64,000 nt of DNA from Acidimicrobiales bacterium (GCA_030448245.1 JAUJNH010000003.1:260829-324828); one strand, 5' to 3'; positions 41,284 to 50,997 are shown, counted from the stretch's first letter. Notes: generated from the sequence alone by a model not told the origin. Numbers and translations are program-made.

Positions 41284-42051
41284 ATGACCCTCCTGCGCGT
41301 CGCCTTTGTCGGGAAAGGCGGCGTCGGGAAGTCCGCCGTCGCCGGCACGTTCGCCCGCACGCTGGCCCGGCAGGGCAACCCCGTGCTGGCCCTCGACTCC
41401 GACCCCATGCCTGGCCTCGCCTTCTCCCTGGGCATCGAGCGCACCGACGTCGGGATTCCGGACGACGCGGTCCGAGAGCGGGCCAAGGGCGAGGAAGGGC
41501 CCCGCTTCCGGTTGCGCGAGGGCCTCAGCGCCGTCGAGGCGGTCGAGAGCTACTCGGTCGAAGGTCCCGACGGGGTCCGCTTCCTGCAGTTCGCCAAGCT
41601 GCGGGGCCAGCTGAGCGCCACGATCAAGTCACAGATGGCGTTCCGGCAGATCCTCGAGCACCTGCCCGAGGATCGGTGGGCGCTGGTGGGCGACCTGCCG
41701 GGGGGGATGCGCCAGCCCTTCTTCGGGTGGGGCGACTACGCCCACACGATCTTCGTCGTCGTCGAGCCGACGGTGAAGTCGATGCGGGCCGGTCGGCGCC
41801 TCGCCCGGCTGGCCCTGACGGAGAAGCCACCGGCCTCGATCGTCGTCGTCGCCAACAAGGTGCGCGAGGACGGTGACGCGGCCCGGATCGAAGCGGCCAC
41901 CGGGCTGCCCGTGGTGGCCTCGGTGCCGTGGGACGAGGCGCTGGCCGACGCCGAGCAGGCCGGGCTGGCACCGATCGACGCCGCGCCCGAGTCGCCCTCG
42001 GTGAAAGCCGTCGCCGCCCTCGTCGACCAGGTGATGGCTACCGCCGGTTGA
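41284..42051 (+). CDS. CooC/MinD-family P-loop ATPase without CxC motif
   Basis: MTLLRVAFVGKGGVGKSAVAGTFARTLARQGNPVLALDSDPMPGLAFSLG; no Cys pair at the CooC position. Confidence 0.85.
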   Translation: MTLLRVAFVGKGGVGKSAVAGTFARTLARQGNPVLALDSDPMPGLAFSLGIERTDVGIPDDAVRERAKGEEGPRFRLREGLSAVEAVESYSVEGPDGVRFLQFAKLRGQLSATIKSQMAFRQILEHLPEDRWALVGDLPGGMRQPFFGWGDYAHTIFVVVEPTVKSMRAGRRLARLALTEKPPASIVVVANKVREDGDAARIEAATGLPVVASVPWDEALADAEQAGLAPIDAAPESPSVKAVAALVDQVMATAG

Positions 42052-42103
42052 GGCGACGCGAGGCCTGGCCGGCGGTTCGCCGGAACCGGGCCTGCCCGCT
42101 GGA

Positions 42104-43984
42104 TCAGGAGCCGCCTCGTCGGCGCGTCGACACCGCGGCCCTGGCTCGCGTGCCCACCCTGGACGCCTTGACCGCAGTCGCCGGCGGCGTGTCGGGCGGT
42201 GCGGGCTGAACGTCCTCGGCAGCCGGCGGGGCCGGTGCCACCACCTCGGGCTCGGTCCTCCCGCGCCTCGTGCCCACCCTCGACGCCTTGGCCGCGATCA
42301 CCGGTGGCGTGTCCAGCATGGCGGGCCGGACGTCCTCGGCGGGCTGGGCCGGTGCCACCACGTCGCGCCCGGTCGTCCCGCTCCTCGTGCCCACCCCTCG
42401 AGTCCCTCCTGCCCTGGTCCCGGCACGCTTGGTCCCGGCGGCCGTGGCCCCGGGAGCTTTCGTGGCCGCAGCTCCGGTTGCCGCAGCCTTGGCGGCCGCA
42501 CCCTTGGTCTCCGCACCTTTGGAAGCCGACGGGGCCTTGGCGGCCGCACCCTTGGAGGCCGACCCGGCCTTGGTCGCCGCACCCTTGGAGGCCGACGCGG
42601 CGGTCTTGGCGGCCGCACCCTTGGAGGCCGACGGGGCCTTGGCGGCCGCGCCCTTGGAGGCCGACGCGGCCTTGGCGGCCGCACCCTTGGTGGCCGACGC
42701 GGCCTTGGCGGCCGCACGCTTGGTCGCCGCGGCTTTGACCCCACCGCCCTCGGCCACTCTGCCCGGGCGGGCCCGCCCCTTCGCCGCCGCGCCCTTCGCC
42801 GCCGCGCCCTTCGCCGCCGCTCCCTTCGGCCCAGCCTTGATCTCGGCGGCCTCGCCCGGCGCCGCCGCGAGCCGTGCCGGCCCCGCCGGGGCGGCGTCGG
42901 TTCCCGCCTCCGCGGCCTCGGCCGCAGCGCTGCGAGCCCGTCTGGTCCCGGCCGCCTTCGACGCTCCCGGCCTGGTCCTGGTCCCCGCCCGCCGCGTGCC
43001 GGCCGCCGGCTCGGACGCGGGCTCTGTGGGGTCGGCATCGGGCACCTCGGTCCGGACCCGCTTCCGTGCCGCCACGGACTTGACCACCGGCCTTGACGAA
43101 GCCGGGTCGGCAGGCTCGGTCACCTTCTTCCTGGCGACCGCCCGCTTGGTGAGCGCCTTCTTCGGCGCCGGTGCCTGGGCCTCTCCCTCCGGGTCCGCCG
43201 ACGGTGCGCCCGCGGCCCCCCTCCTGGATGGCCCCCCGGTCACCGGCTCGGTGTCGCTCGCCTCAGGAGAGGCGGTCTCCGACGCTTGCTGCCGGTTCAG
43301 CGGTGGCGGTGTAACGGGCTGCATCACCAGCGACTTCGCCGACAGGCCGGGGGAGAGGGGCGGAAATGGGGCCCGCTTCTGCGGCTGGGGCGCGTCCGGG
43401 GACGCCGCCTCCCGGGCGGCTGCGAGCTCGGCGTCGTTCTGGGCGCGGGCCTTCTGGCGCTCGAGGAACTGGGCTATCGCCCGGTCCCGGGCGCGCTCCG
43501 CCTCGGTGGCGGTGACGCCGGCCAGCGACCCGATCGGCTGGCGGACGTTGGCTCGCTCGGCCAGCTGCTGCAGGGCGATGGCCGTGGCGTCGTAGTCGAG
43601 GGGGATGCCCAGCAGCTGGACGCGGCCGTCCTGGGCGTCAGAACCGTCGTCCTCGTCCCACTCCTCCTCCTCCCACTCGCCGTCCTCCCACTCGTCCTCG
43701 ACCTCCGCGTCCTCCCCACCGTCCACAGGGTCGGGCTCGCGGCCGGACGGTGGCTCCGGGCGTGACACCGGCCCCCGCGAACGCCATGCCGGCTCGGCCT
43801 CGGGCTCGGGCCGGCTCGCCGGTGGCGCGCTCGCACCCCAGGCCGGCGGCGCGCTGGCACCCGAGGCCGGCCGGCTCCCACGCGAGCCACCCGACGGGCG
43901 GGGCCCACTCGTTTGGCGCTGGAGCTCGGCCATGGCCTCGCGCTCGAGCCGGGCTCGTTCCTCGTCGTTGGTACGACGCTTCAT
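42104..43984 (-). CDS. Lys/Ala-rich low-complexity protein with 11-aa repeats
   Basis: MKRRTNDEERARLEREAMAELQRQ...KGAAAKAASASKGAAAKAPSASKGAAAK; C-terminal duplicated VVAPAxPAxEDVxPAxxDTPPxxAxKASRVGTR. Confidence 0.65.
   Translation of the reverse strand: MKRRTNDEERARLEREAMAELQRQTSGPRPSGGSRGSRPASGASAPPAWGASAPPASRPEPEAEPAWRSRGPVSRPEPPSGREPDPVDGGEDAEVEDEWEDGEWEEEEWDEDDGSDAQDGRVQLLGIPLDYDATAIALQQLAERANVRQPIGSLAGVTATEAERARDRAIAQFLERQKARAQNDAELAAAREAASPDAPQPQKRAPFPPLSPGLSAKSLVMQPVTPPPLNRQQASETASPEASDTEPVTGGPSRRGAAGAPSADPEGEAQAPAPKKALTKRAVARKKVTEPADPASSRPVVKSVAARKRVRTEVPDADPTEPASEPAAGTRRAGTRTRPGASKAAGTRRARSAAAEAAEAGTDAAPAGPARLAAAPGEAAEIKAGPKGAAAKGAAAKGAAAKGRARPGRVAEGGGVKAAATKRAAAKAASATKGAAAKAASASKGAAAKAPSASKGAAAKTAASASKGAATKAGSASKGAAAKAPSASKGAETKGAAAKAAATGAAATKAPGATAAGTKRAGTRAGGTRGVGTRSGTTGRDVVAPAQPAEDVRPAMLDTPPVIAAKASRVGTRRGRTEPEVVAPAPPAAEDVQPAPPDTPPATAVKASRVGTRARAAVSTRRRGGS
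42490..42740. repeat. In-frame ~33-bp repeats (gcggccgcacccttggaggccgacg...) encoding K-A-A-S-A-S-K-G-A-A-A
   Basis: Repeated ccgcacccttggaggccgac motif, about 7-8 degenerate copies. Confidence 0.85.
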
Positions 43985-44859
43985 GTGCTGTCCCCTTCTG
44001 TGGGCAGGTCCGCAGCGGCCCGGGCGGCCGCCGGGACCCGGAGGCCATGCTTGTTCCGGGTGCGGCGAAGCCGGAGCCCGTCCCAATGACCGAACTCGTT
44101 CTCGGGCAGCCACTCGTTGGTCCAGCTCGACTCGGGCCACCGGGCCAGGACCTCAGCCAGCGGAGACGAGTCGAGGAAGCCGCGGGCGCCAGCCGCTCCT
44201 GCCCACACCGTGAGCAGGTACGCGTCACCCGAGCGCCCGAAGCCGGCGACGGCCCGCAGTAGCTGGTCGTCGCCGTCGAGGCTCGCCCGCAGCCGCCGCA
44301 GCGCCCGCAGGCCGGTCCGGCGCCGGATCCCGTCGGAGTGGACGAACACCACCACGGCCCGAGCGCCGGCGACCTCGGCCCGCTGGCGTCGGACGGCCGG
44401 GCTGGCCTCGTAGGTGGCGCGGCCCCAGGCGTCGGTGGACGCCTTCAGCTGCGGCAGGTACTCCAACGCCTCCTGCAGCTGCGGCCGACCCGCGGCCTTG
44501 CCCCGCACCCGCGTGGGCTCGGGCTGGGCCAGCGAGAGCCCGTCCCACGCACCCGCCTCCAATGGCCCAGGTCGCCACCGCATCAGCCAGAACGACTCGA
44601 GCCACTTCGAGAAGCGCCACATGATCTCGTCGTGGGCCCCCGACTGGGCGAACTCGTGCATGTCGTGGCGGGAGCGCCAGACCGTGATCGTCCAGAACTC
44701 GGTCGGGGCGGCGATCACGCTCGCCCAGCGGACGACGTCAGGGGAGTCCTGCAGCTGCCGGCGGACGCGCCTCGTCGCGAGCATCATGGCCGGGAAGAAC
44801 CACGGGCCCTTCAGCCGGGAACGGGTGGTGACCGCGAACAGCTGCCCGTCTTCGGGCAT
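43981..44859 (-). CDS. Protein with two ABM/DUF3291-like (dimeric alpha-beta barrel) domains
   Basis: Internal duplication: FWTITVWRSRHDMHEF...GAWDGLSL and YLLTVWAGAAGARGFLDS...GHWDGLRL. Confidence 0.55.
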   Translation of the reverse strand: MPEDGQLFAVTTRSRLKGPWFFPAMMLATRRVRRQLQDSPDVVRWASVIAAPTEFWTITVWRSRHDMHEFAQSGAHDEIMWRFSKWLESFWLMRWRPGPLEAGAWDGLSLAQPEPTRVRGKAAGRPQLQEALEYLPQLKASTDAWGRATYEASPAVRRQRAEVAGARAVVVFVHSDGIRRRTGLRALRRLRASLDGDDQLLRAVAGFGRSGDAYLLTVWAGAAGARGFLDSSPLAEVLARWPESSWTNEWLPENEFGHWDGLRLRRTRNKHGLRVPAAARAAADLPTEGDST

Positions 44860-44864
44860 CAGCC

Positions 44865-45620
44865 TTACCCGACCGGCACCCCGTCGAGGAAGTCGAGCAG
44901 GCGCTCGACCGCCTCTCGGACCTCAGCCCCGTTGCCCGAGGCCAGGCCGCTGCCGGCCCGGTCCGCCTCGACCACGTCTGCGTGGTAGGGGATCACCGCG
45001 GCCAGCTCCACCCCGTGCTCCGCGCACTGCTTCTCGAAGAACTCGGCATCGGCCGGCAGCCGAGCCTTGTTGCCCACCCCGACCGTCCGCGGGATCCCGA
45101 GCTCGTCGGCCAAGGCCACGGTGCGGGCCACGGTGATGACCGACTTGCGGCTCGGCTCCATGATCGCCACCAGGACGTCGGCGTAGGCCAGCGTCCCGCC
45201 CGAGCGGCTCAGGTGCTCGAGCCCGGCCTCCATGTCGACGAGCGTCACGTCGGCCTCCTCCTCGAGCGCGGCGCCGAGGATGCTGCGGACCGAGGCGTGG
45301 CTGCTGCAGGTGCAGCCGGCCCCGGCCTGGTCGACCCGCATGGCGGACAGGATGCGGACCCCGGACTCGGTGGTGCGCCCGTACTCGGCCAGCAGCTCCG
45401 TGGGACTCGTCCCGGCGTCGGTGCCGAGCACGAGGCGCCGGGGGATCACGGGTATGGCCTCGGCCTCTTCGAGCGTGAGGCCGAGCGAGATGCCGAGGTT
45501 GGGGTTCGAGTCGGTGTCGATGGCCACCACTCGCTTCCCGCGCTCGGCGTACGCCTTGGAGATCAAGGCTGAGAGGGTGGTCTTGCCTACTCCGCCCTTG
45601 CCGACGATGCCGATCTTCAT
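44865..45620 (-). CDS. CooC-like nickel-protein ATPase with CxC motif
   Basis: MKIGIVGKGGVGKTTLSALISKAYAERGKRVVAIDTDSNPNLGISLG; VDQAGAGCTCSSHASVRSILG. Confidence 0.85.
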   Translation of the reverse strand: MKIGIVGKGGVGKTTLSALISKAYAERGKRVVAIDTDSNPNLGISLGLTLEEAEAIPVIPRRLVLGTDAGTSPTELLAEYGRTTESGVRILSAMRVDQAGAGCTCSSHASVRSILGAALEEEADVTLVDMEAGLEHLSRSGGTLAYADVLVAIMEPSRKSVITVARTVALADELGIPRTVGVGNKARLPADAEFFEKQCAEHGVELAAVIPYHADVVEADRAGSGLASGNGAEVREAVERLLDFLDGVPVG

Positions 45621-46066
45621 GGTTCGCTCCCCGGGTTGAACGTAATGCTTGCTAGCACAGGGTCCCACGCTTCGCCTGCAGCTGCCATCCGCAGGGTGTT
45701 GAACGCCTCGTCGAGGTCGAAGCCCCAGAGGTCGAACTCCGAGTAGGTGAGCCCGAGGACCTGCAGCGCCACCGGGGTGGCGTACAGGGTGTTCTCGTCG
45801 CACAGCAGGTAGCCCGCGGCCTGCAGGGCGTCGGCCACCCGGGGCCGGGCCCAGGCGACGTCGTCGGGGAGGTCACGGCGGTGCAGCACCGTGCGCGGGT
45901 CGAGGCGGAGGGCGGCCGGCACATCGCCGTCCACCATCAGCACCGGGCCCTCGATGCCGAACGAGGCCGACCGCCCACTCGGAAGGCCAGCGGCGTACGC
46001 GGCGAGGACGGCGTCGTCCTCCTCCGGTGGCTGCTGGGCGCCCTCCGAGTAGAGCGGCAGGCCCAT
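45617..46066 (-). CDS. Hypothetical protein in hydrogenase island
   Basis: MGLPLYSEGAQQPPEEDDAVLAAYAAG...; overlaps cooC-like start by 4 nt. Confidence 0.6.
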   Translation of the reverse strand: MGLPLYSEGAQQPPEEDDAVLAAYAAGLPSGRSASFGIEGPVLMVDGDVPAALRLDPRTVLHRRDLPDDVAWARPRVADALQAAGYLLCDENTLYATPVALQVLGLTYSEFDLWGFDLDEAFNTLRMAAAGEAWDPVLASITFNPGSEP

Positions 46067-46070
46067 GGAA

Positions 46071-46328
46071 CTAGCGAGCCAGGCGCTCGGCCAGGACTGC
46101 GGCCTTCTCGAGGCCGCCAGCGGCCTCTTTCAGGTTCGCGTTGACGCGGTCGGCGGCAGGGCCGATGACCGCGCACTGGGTCTCGACGGCACGTACACCG
46201 AAGGTGACCTTGGCGAGCGTGGCGACGATGTGGTTGAGCTGGTTGGCGACCCGGTTCAGGAAGAAGGCCAGGGTGGCGACCACCAAGGCGATCTCGAAGA
46301 CGGTGAAGAAGACGTAGAGGCGGATCAT
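46071..46328 (-). CDS. Small single-pass membrane protein, GVRAxxxQC family
   Basis: MIRLYVFFTVFEIALVVATLAFFLNRVANQLNHIVATLAKVTFGVRAVETQCAVIG. Confidence 0.65.
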   Translation of the reverse strand: MIRLYVFFTVFEIALVVATLAFFLNRVANQLNHIVATLAKVTFGVRAVETQCAVIGPAADRVNANLKEAAGGLEKAAVLAERLAR

Positions 46329-46609
46329 CGGCCCCGCCCCTTCGACTCGAGGAGCTGGGCGTGGAGCGAGACCTCGTTGCCGAGGTCGGCGGTGGCGACG
46401 GCCGTCTGGCCGAGCATCCAGGTGGTGGCCGTGTTGCGGGCCACCAGGATGGCGGTCGACCACACGTCGTCGACGTTGGTCTCGATGTCTTTGACCAGGC
46501 TGACCAGCATCGAGAGCAGGACGATGACCGCCGCCTCGACGACGATCCCCATGCCCAAGGCGATGGTCCAGAAGCTCATCTGGGCATCGGTGTACTCAGC
46601 GAGAACCAT
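46325..46609 (-). CDS. Small single-pass membrane protein
   Basis: MSFWTIALGMGIVVEAAVIVLLSMLVSLVKDIETNVDDVWSTAILVARNTATTWML; 4-nt overlap with neighbour. Confidence 0.65.
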   Translation of the reverse strand: MVLAEYTDAQMSFWTIALGMGIVVEAAVIVLLSMLVSLVKDIETNVDDVWSTAILVARNTATTWMLGQTAVATADLGNEVSLHAQLLESKGRGR

Positions 46610-46872
46610 CAGAGCTTCCCCTCCAGCGCGGAGCGAGCCTTGGCTGCGTTCCGGTTGATCCCGACGATCGACTTGTTGACGAGGTCAACGTCCCAGAGAG
46701 CCAGCGTGTTCAGCCTGCTCTGCTCCAGCCCGGCGGTGATCTCGACCGCCTGCCTCCCGATGATCCGGGCCAGACCCAGGATGATCCCCACCAGCACCAC
46801 AACCGCGGTGATCGTCACCCCCGCGATCGCGAAGCCCACATACCACCCCGTAAGGCTGACTGCGACACCCAT
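46609..46872 (-). CDS. Small single-pass membrane protein
   Basis: MGVAVSLTGWYVGFAIAGVTITAVVVLVGIILGLARIIGRQAVEI. Confidence 0.65.
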   Translation of the reverse strand: MGVAVSLTGWYVGFAIAGVTITAVVVLVGIILGLARIIGRQAVEITAGLEQSRLNTLALWDVDLVNKSIVGINRNAAKARSALEGKL

Positions 46873-47001
46873 CCCCTCCCCTTCCCGTTTACAGTGTTGG
46901 TGCACACTAGACTCTCGACACCTACCTCGGCAATGCCGCGTTTGGGTAGAAACCGGAGGGGCCGGACATGCGCCGAACGACCATCATCTCGGAGACGCTG
47001 C

Positions 47002-48201
47002 GTGCCTGATCCGTCTAGCCCGACTCCTGTTGAGGGCGACGAGCCGCACAAGCCGCCGGGATCCGACGCCAACGGTCGTCCCGCATCAGCCGGGCCAAGG
47101 GCAGACGCAGTCGAGGGCCCCGCTGAGCCGGCATCGGCTGCGCAGGAGGCCACCAGCACCACTCCGGTGCCCGCAGGCGCCTCCGCGGCCGACGACGTCG
47201 AACCTCCGGCCAGTCACGCCGCCGCCACCCCGGCCCTTGGCGACGGCACCGGCCCGACCGAGGTCGACGACGATGCGGCTACCACCGAGCCGACCCACCG
47301 TGCCGATGCTGCCACACCGACGGAGGCGGGCACCGATCAGCGGGTGACCACGGCAGCGGTGGCACCGGACCGGGTCGACGCGGCCCAGCAGGCCCCGACC
47401 GACACACCCCCCGCGGCCGATGGCGACGAGACCGTCAGCGACCCCGAGCCGGACGAGGCCGGCCAGCGCAGGAGCAGCAAGAAGGTCGAGATCGACCTTC
47501 GCTTCCTGGTGGCCACCCTCGTCTTGGTTGCCTTGGCCGCCGGCGCCTACGCCTTTGGCACCTACCAGGGCAACAAGGGTCGAGCGGCCGTGGACGGGCC
47601 CAACAGCACGGGAACCACCGTCTTCAAGCCACCCAAGGAGTTCGTCCCGTTGGCCGACCCGGCTACCGGGGTGAAGCTCTCGGTGCCGAAGGACTGGGTG
47701 CGGTACTCGACCAGGGACCTGCCCGACAAGGCGCTCCGCCTCTCGGTCGGGATCCCCAATACGGGCGACACCGTCGTCGTGCGGGTCAGCCCGTACTCGA
47801 CCGAGATCACCGAAGCCAACCTCGGCGACCAGAAGAACCTGTTCGACGAGCTCCTCGGGGGCGAGAAGATCCAGATCTTCGTGAACCAGCCCACGAAGCT
47901 CGCCGGCCTGCCCGCCCTGTTCTACGTCTACCGCTTCACCGACGAGGCCACCGGCAAGGCTGGGATCCACGCCCACTACTTCGTCTTCCAGGGCCGGAAG
48001 ATGGTGTCGCTGATCTTCCAGGCCTTGCCGGAGAGCCGCTACGAGACGCTGGCCGCGACGTTCGACACGATCGCCAACAGCCTCGAGGTTGCGCCGGGGC
48101 CGCCCCCCGACTTCCTCCAGCCGGTGGACCCAGGCTCGAGCCCCGCCACCACGGCGGCGCCCGGCGCCCCTTCCCCGCCGGCTCCCCCCACGACCGGCTG
48201 A
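47002..48201 (+). CDS. Membrane-anchored protein, acidic/Pro-rich N-terminus and PsbP/LpqN-like C-terminal domain
   Basis: TM VEIDLRFLVATLVLVALAAGAYAFG; DPATGVKLSVPKDWVRYS...YRFTDEATGKAGIHAHYFVFQGRKMVSLIFQA. Confidence 0.6.
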   Translation: MPDPSSPTPVEGDEPHKPPGSDANGRPASAGPRADAVEGPAEPASAAQEATSTTPVPAGASAADDVEPPASHAAATPALGDGTGPTEVDDDAATTEPTHRADAATPTEAGTDQRVTTAAVAPDRVDAAQQAPTDTPPAADGDETVSDPEPDEAGQRRSSKKVEIDLRFLVATLVLVALAAGAYAFGTYQGNKGRAAVDGPNSTGTTVFKPPKEFVPLADPATGVKLSVPKDWVRYSTRDLPDKALRLSVGIPNTGDTVVVRVSPYSTEITEANLGDQKNLFDELLGGEKIQIFVNQPTKLAGLPALFYVYRFTDEATGKAGIHAHYFVFQGRKMVSLIFQALPESRYETLAATFDTIANSLEVAPGPPPDFLQPVDPGSSPATTAAPGAPSPPAPPTTG

Positions 48202-48220
48202 GCCGGCCGAGGGGGCCCGG

Positions 48221-48303
48221 CGGCCTCAACCAGCACGGCCCGCGCCGCCACCGGTCCCGCTCGGCCTCAACCAGCAGGGCCCCGCGCCAACACCGGTCCC
48301 GCT
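48221..48303. repeat. Two tandem ~41-bp repeats cggcctcaaccagca(c/g)ggcc...accggtcccgct
   Basis: Copies read at 48221 and 48262. Confidence 0.8.
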
Positions 48304-48320
48304 CGGCCGCCGAGCTGGGG

Positions 48321-48926
48321 CTAGCGGAGGGCGCGGGCCAGGATGATGCGGTCGCAGATCGAGCAGAAGAAGGCGCTGTCGTCCAGCATCTCCCGCCACC
48401 CGGGGGGCAGCCACTGCACGCTGTCGCAGCCGACGCACACGATGTTGTTCGTGACCCGGGCGAGTCCCAGCCCGTTGAGAAACGAGTTCCTCGACGGCTC
48501 CACCGACCGGGACCTGATCACGGCCTGACCGTTGCGCTTGGCTCGCACGGTCGCCGCCTTGGCTTCGTTGTCCTTGGTCATGGCTGCGGCTCGCGCCTTT
48601 TGCGCGTCGGTCCAGGACACTCCGTCCCAGCGGCGGGCGCCCGCTGAGGAGCCTGCGTCCCATGCCCCCGTCGGGCGTGAGTGACGGGCGTTGGTGGAGG
48701 ACGCCTGGTGCGACAGCCGGCCCCGCTTGGCGGCCGAGTAGGCGTCGTTGAGCGTCCTCATGCGGCTCTCTGCCTCGCGCCGGACCGCTTCCGAGCTGTC
48801 TCGGAAGCGGTCCGGGTGATAGATCTGCGCCAGGATCTTGTAGGCCGTGACGACCTCCTGCGGCGAGGCCGCAGGAGAGACGCCGAGCACCTCATAGGGT
48901 GCGAGCTCTACCCGCTTCGCCGACAC
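48321..48926 (-). CDS. J-domain protein
   Basis: VELAPYEVLGVSPAASPQEVVTAYKILAQIYHPDRFRDSSEAVRREAESRMRTLNDAYSAAKR (HPD motif). Confidence 0.85.
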   Translation of the reverse strand: MSAKRVELAPYEVLGVSPAASPQEVVTAYKILAQIYHPDRFRDSSEAVRREAESRMRTLNDAYSAAKRGRLSHQASSTNARHSRPTGAWDAGSSAGARRWDGVSWTDAQKARAAAMTKDNEAKAATVRAKRNGQAVIRSRSVEPSRNSFLNGLGLARVTNNIVCVGCDSVQWLPPGWREMLDDSAFFCSICDRIILARALR

Positions 48927-48961
48927 GACCTAGATCATAGCGGCGCGACAGGCGGATCTGG

Positions 48962-49594
48962 TCAGCCCCCCAGAGGCCGACAGTCCGGCTCGAGCTGCGG
49001 ATTGAGGAGGCTCCCGACGGGCAGCTTCCCGTCGATGCAGGCGGCCCGGACGTCGGCCAGGTTGGCTGCCCTCCGGATGTTCCCGGTGTCACCCCTGACC
49101 TGGCTGACGATTGCGATGGTGCCGTCAAGGTTGGTGTTGATCTGCATGACGCCGCGGTTGATCGACTGGGCCAGCGAGAGGATTCTGGCCACCGAGTTGT
49201 CGATGCCACCTGCCGTGCCACCGACCGTCCCTGCTGTGCCACCGATGTCACTGGCGGTGCCACTGACGGTCGCAGCCGAGCCGTTGATCGACTTGGCCTT
49301 GACGTCGATGGACCGGGCCAGCGAGACGATCTGCTTCAGCTTCTCGTCGAGCGGGTCGGCCGACACCAGGATGCTGCTGGCCGACGCGTTGGTGGCGTCG
49401 AGGTCGAGCACGGCGGTGCTGTCGGCCTGGATGCCGATGGCCGACTGCTTGATGGTCTCGGCCTTCTTGTTGATCGCCTCCGCCGTCCACGCCACCCGGT
49501 TGACCAGCACGCCGGCGAGCAGGACGCTCACCAGCGTGATGACTGCCGTGTAGGCGGGGGCGGCGGCGCCCCGTTCGTCGCGCCTCATCGGCAT
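48962..49594 (-). CDS. Single-pass membrane protein with Gly/Ser/Ile heptads, family member 1
   Basis: SIDVKAK SINGSAA TVSGTAS DIGGTAG TVGGTAG GIDNSVA RILSLAQ SINRGVM; tail RAACIDG...LEPDCRP. Confidence 0.75.
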   Translation of the reverse strand: MPMRRDERGAAAPAYTAVITLVSVLLAGVLVNRVAWTAEAINKKAETIKQSAIGIQADSTAVLDLDATNASASSILVSADPLDEKLKQIVSLARSIDVKAKSINGSAATVSGTASDIGGTAGTVGGTAGGIDNSVARILSLAQSINRGVMQINTNLDGTIAIVSQVRGDTGNIRRAANLADVRAACIDGKLPVGSLLNPQLEPDCRPLGG

Positions 49595-50241
49595 GGCCCA
49601 GCGTTGAGGTCCAGGCAGATCTGCCTGGCGTGCCCGTTGATCGTCTCGGAGCCGTTGAAGCTCAGAGCGTTGCTGCCACCCACCACGGAGTTGACGTTGC
49701 CCAGGTCATCCCGGATGGGGTTGGCCAGGCCGATGACGATGTCAACCCGGTTGTTGATGCCGGCCACGCCCACGCCTGGACTGCCTGATCTGCCCCGGAT
49801 CTCGTCAGTAACCCCGGTCAGCGCGTTCACGTTGCTGCCGATGCTGCGGACGCTGCCGGCGATGCCGCCGACACTGCCACCGATCCCCTTGACCGTCCCG
49901 TTGATCGCCTCCGCGTTGCGGTTGATCTCGGAGACCGTCCCATCGATGCTCTTGGCGGCGTCGAGGATGTTGCCGGCCTCAGCGCTGAGGTTCTCGGCGG
50001 CGACCCGGATCTTGCCGGCCGTCTCGTTGGTGAGGTCGAGCTTCGGCACCTCGTTGAGGTTCTGGTCGATCGGTGCCACCTCCTTGGTGATCACGACTAC
50101 CCGCTCGTCGATCTGCTGCGCCGCAAGTGTCGTGCGGGTCAGCTGGACCACGGCGAAGAGGGCGAAGCCCAGGAACAGGACGAGGTTGACGGCGACGATG
50201 CCGCCCTCGTCCTCCCGGCGGGGGTGCGGGCTCAGAAGCAT
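49585..50241 (-). CDS. Single-pass membrane protein with Gly/Ser/Ile heptads, family member 2
   Basis: SIDGTVS EINRNAE AINGTVK GIGGSVG GIAGSVR SIGSNVN; tail ARQICLDLNAGPCR. Confidence 0.75.
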   Translation of the reverse strand: MLLSPHPRREDEGGIVAVNLVLFLGFALFAVVQLTRTTLAAQQIDERVVVITKEVAPIDQNLNEVPKLDLTNETAGKIRVAAENLSAEAGNILDAAKSIDGTVSEINRNAEAINGTVKGIGGSVGGIAGSVRSIGSNVNALTGVTDEIRGRSGSPGVGVAGINNRVDIVIGLANPIRDDLGNVNSVVGGSNALSFNGSETINGHARQICLDLNAGPCR

Positions 50242-50963
50242 CCCGACCCCGGGGTGATGCCAACGGCGAGGGTGCCGGTGCTGCAGATGTTGAACAGGTT
50301 CTGGTTCACCTGGGCCAAGCCGGCGAGGATGCTGCGGGCGTCGGCCTCGGCCGGGGCGAGGATCCGGTTGGCGTTGTCCACTCGCTGGTGGATGTTCTGG
50401 ACGCCGAGCTGGTTCGGATTACAAGGAGTGCCACCCCCGCAGTCACCTGCAGGCCGGTCGGCGGCCTCCAGGGTGCCACGGATCTGGGCTGCCTGGTTGT
50501 TGATCTGCTGCAGGACGCCCGAGGTGCCACCCAGCATGCCCGAGGTGCCCTGCAGGCTGGCCGAGGTGTCCTTGAGGGAGCCGTCGGTCGTGTTCAGCTT
50601 GTTGTCGATGTCGGTCAGTGCCGCGATGATCTGGTCGGCCTGCCCGGGAATCGGCTTCAGTGCCGGGTCGATGGCGGCCAGGCTGGCGTTGATCCCCTGC
50701 ACCTGGTCGGGCAGCGTCTTGGTGTCGCCGCCGGCGCCGGTGACGGCACGGTCGGCCACGCCGAGGTTGCCGTTGATCGACGCCAGCGAGTTGGTGATGG
50801 CGATGAGGTAGACGACCACGACGAGGGTCACCACGACGAGCAGGGCGATCCAGACCTTGAGCCAGCGGTCAAGGAATCGGCTGGTGTCCTCGGACGAGCT
50901 CCCGCCCCGTGCTGCGAATCCCGCCTCGTTGGCCGAGGGCCGGGTCCTGGTGGCTGTTGCCAT
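50232..50963 (-). CDS. Single-pass membrane protein with Gly/Ser heptads, family member 3
   Basis: MATATRTRP...WIALLVVVTLVVVVYLIAI; SLKDTSA SLQGTSG MLGGTSG VLQQINN; tail NICSTGTLAVGITPGSGCF. Confidence 0.7.
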   Translation of the reverse strand: MATATRTRPSANEAGFAARGGSSSEDTSRFLDRWLKVWIALLVVVTLVVVVYLIAITNSLASINGNLGVADRAVTGAGGDTKTLPDQVQGINASLAAIDPALKPIPGQADQIIAALTDIDNKLNTTDGSLKDTSASLQGTSGMLGGTSGVLQQINNQAAQIRGTLEAADRPAGDCGGGTPCNPNQLGVQNIHQRVDNANRILAPAEADARSILAGLAQVNQNLFNICSTGTLAVGITPGSGCF

Positions 50964-50997
50964 TACTTGTTGCTCCCCTGTGTGATGTGCGGCTGGT

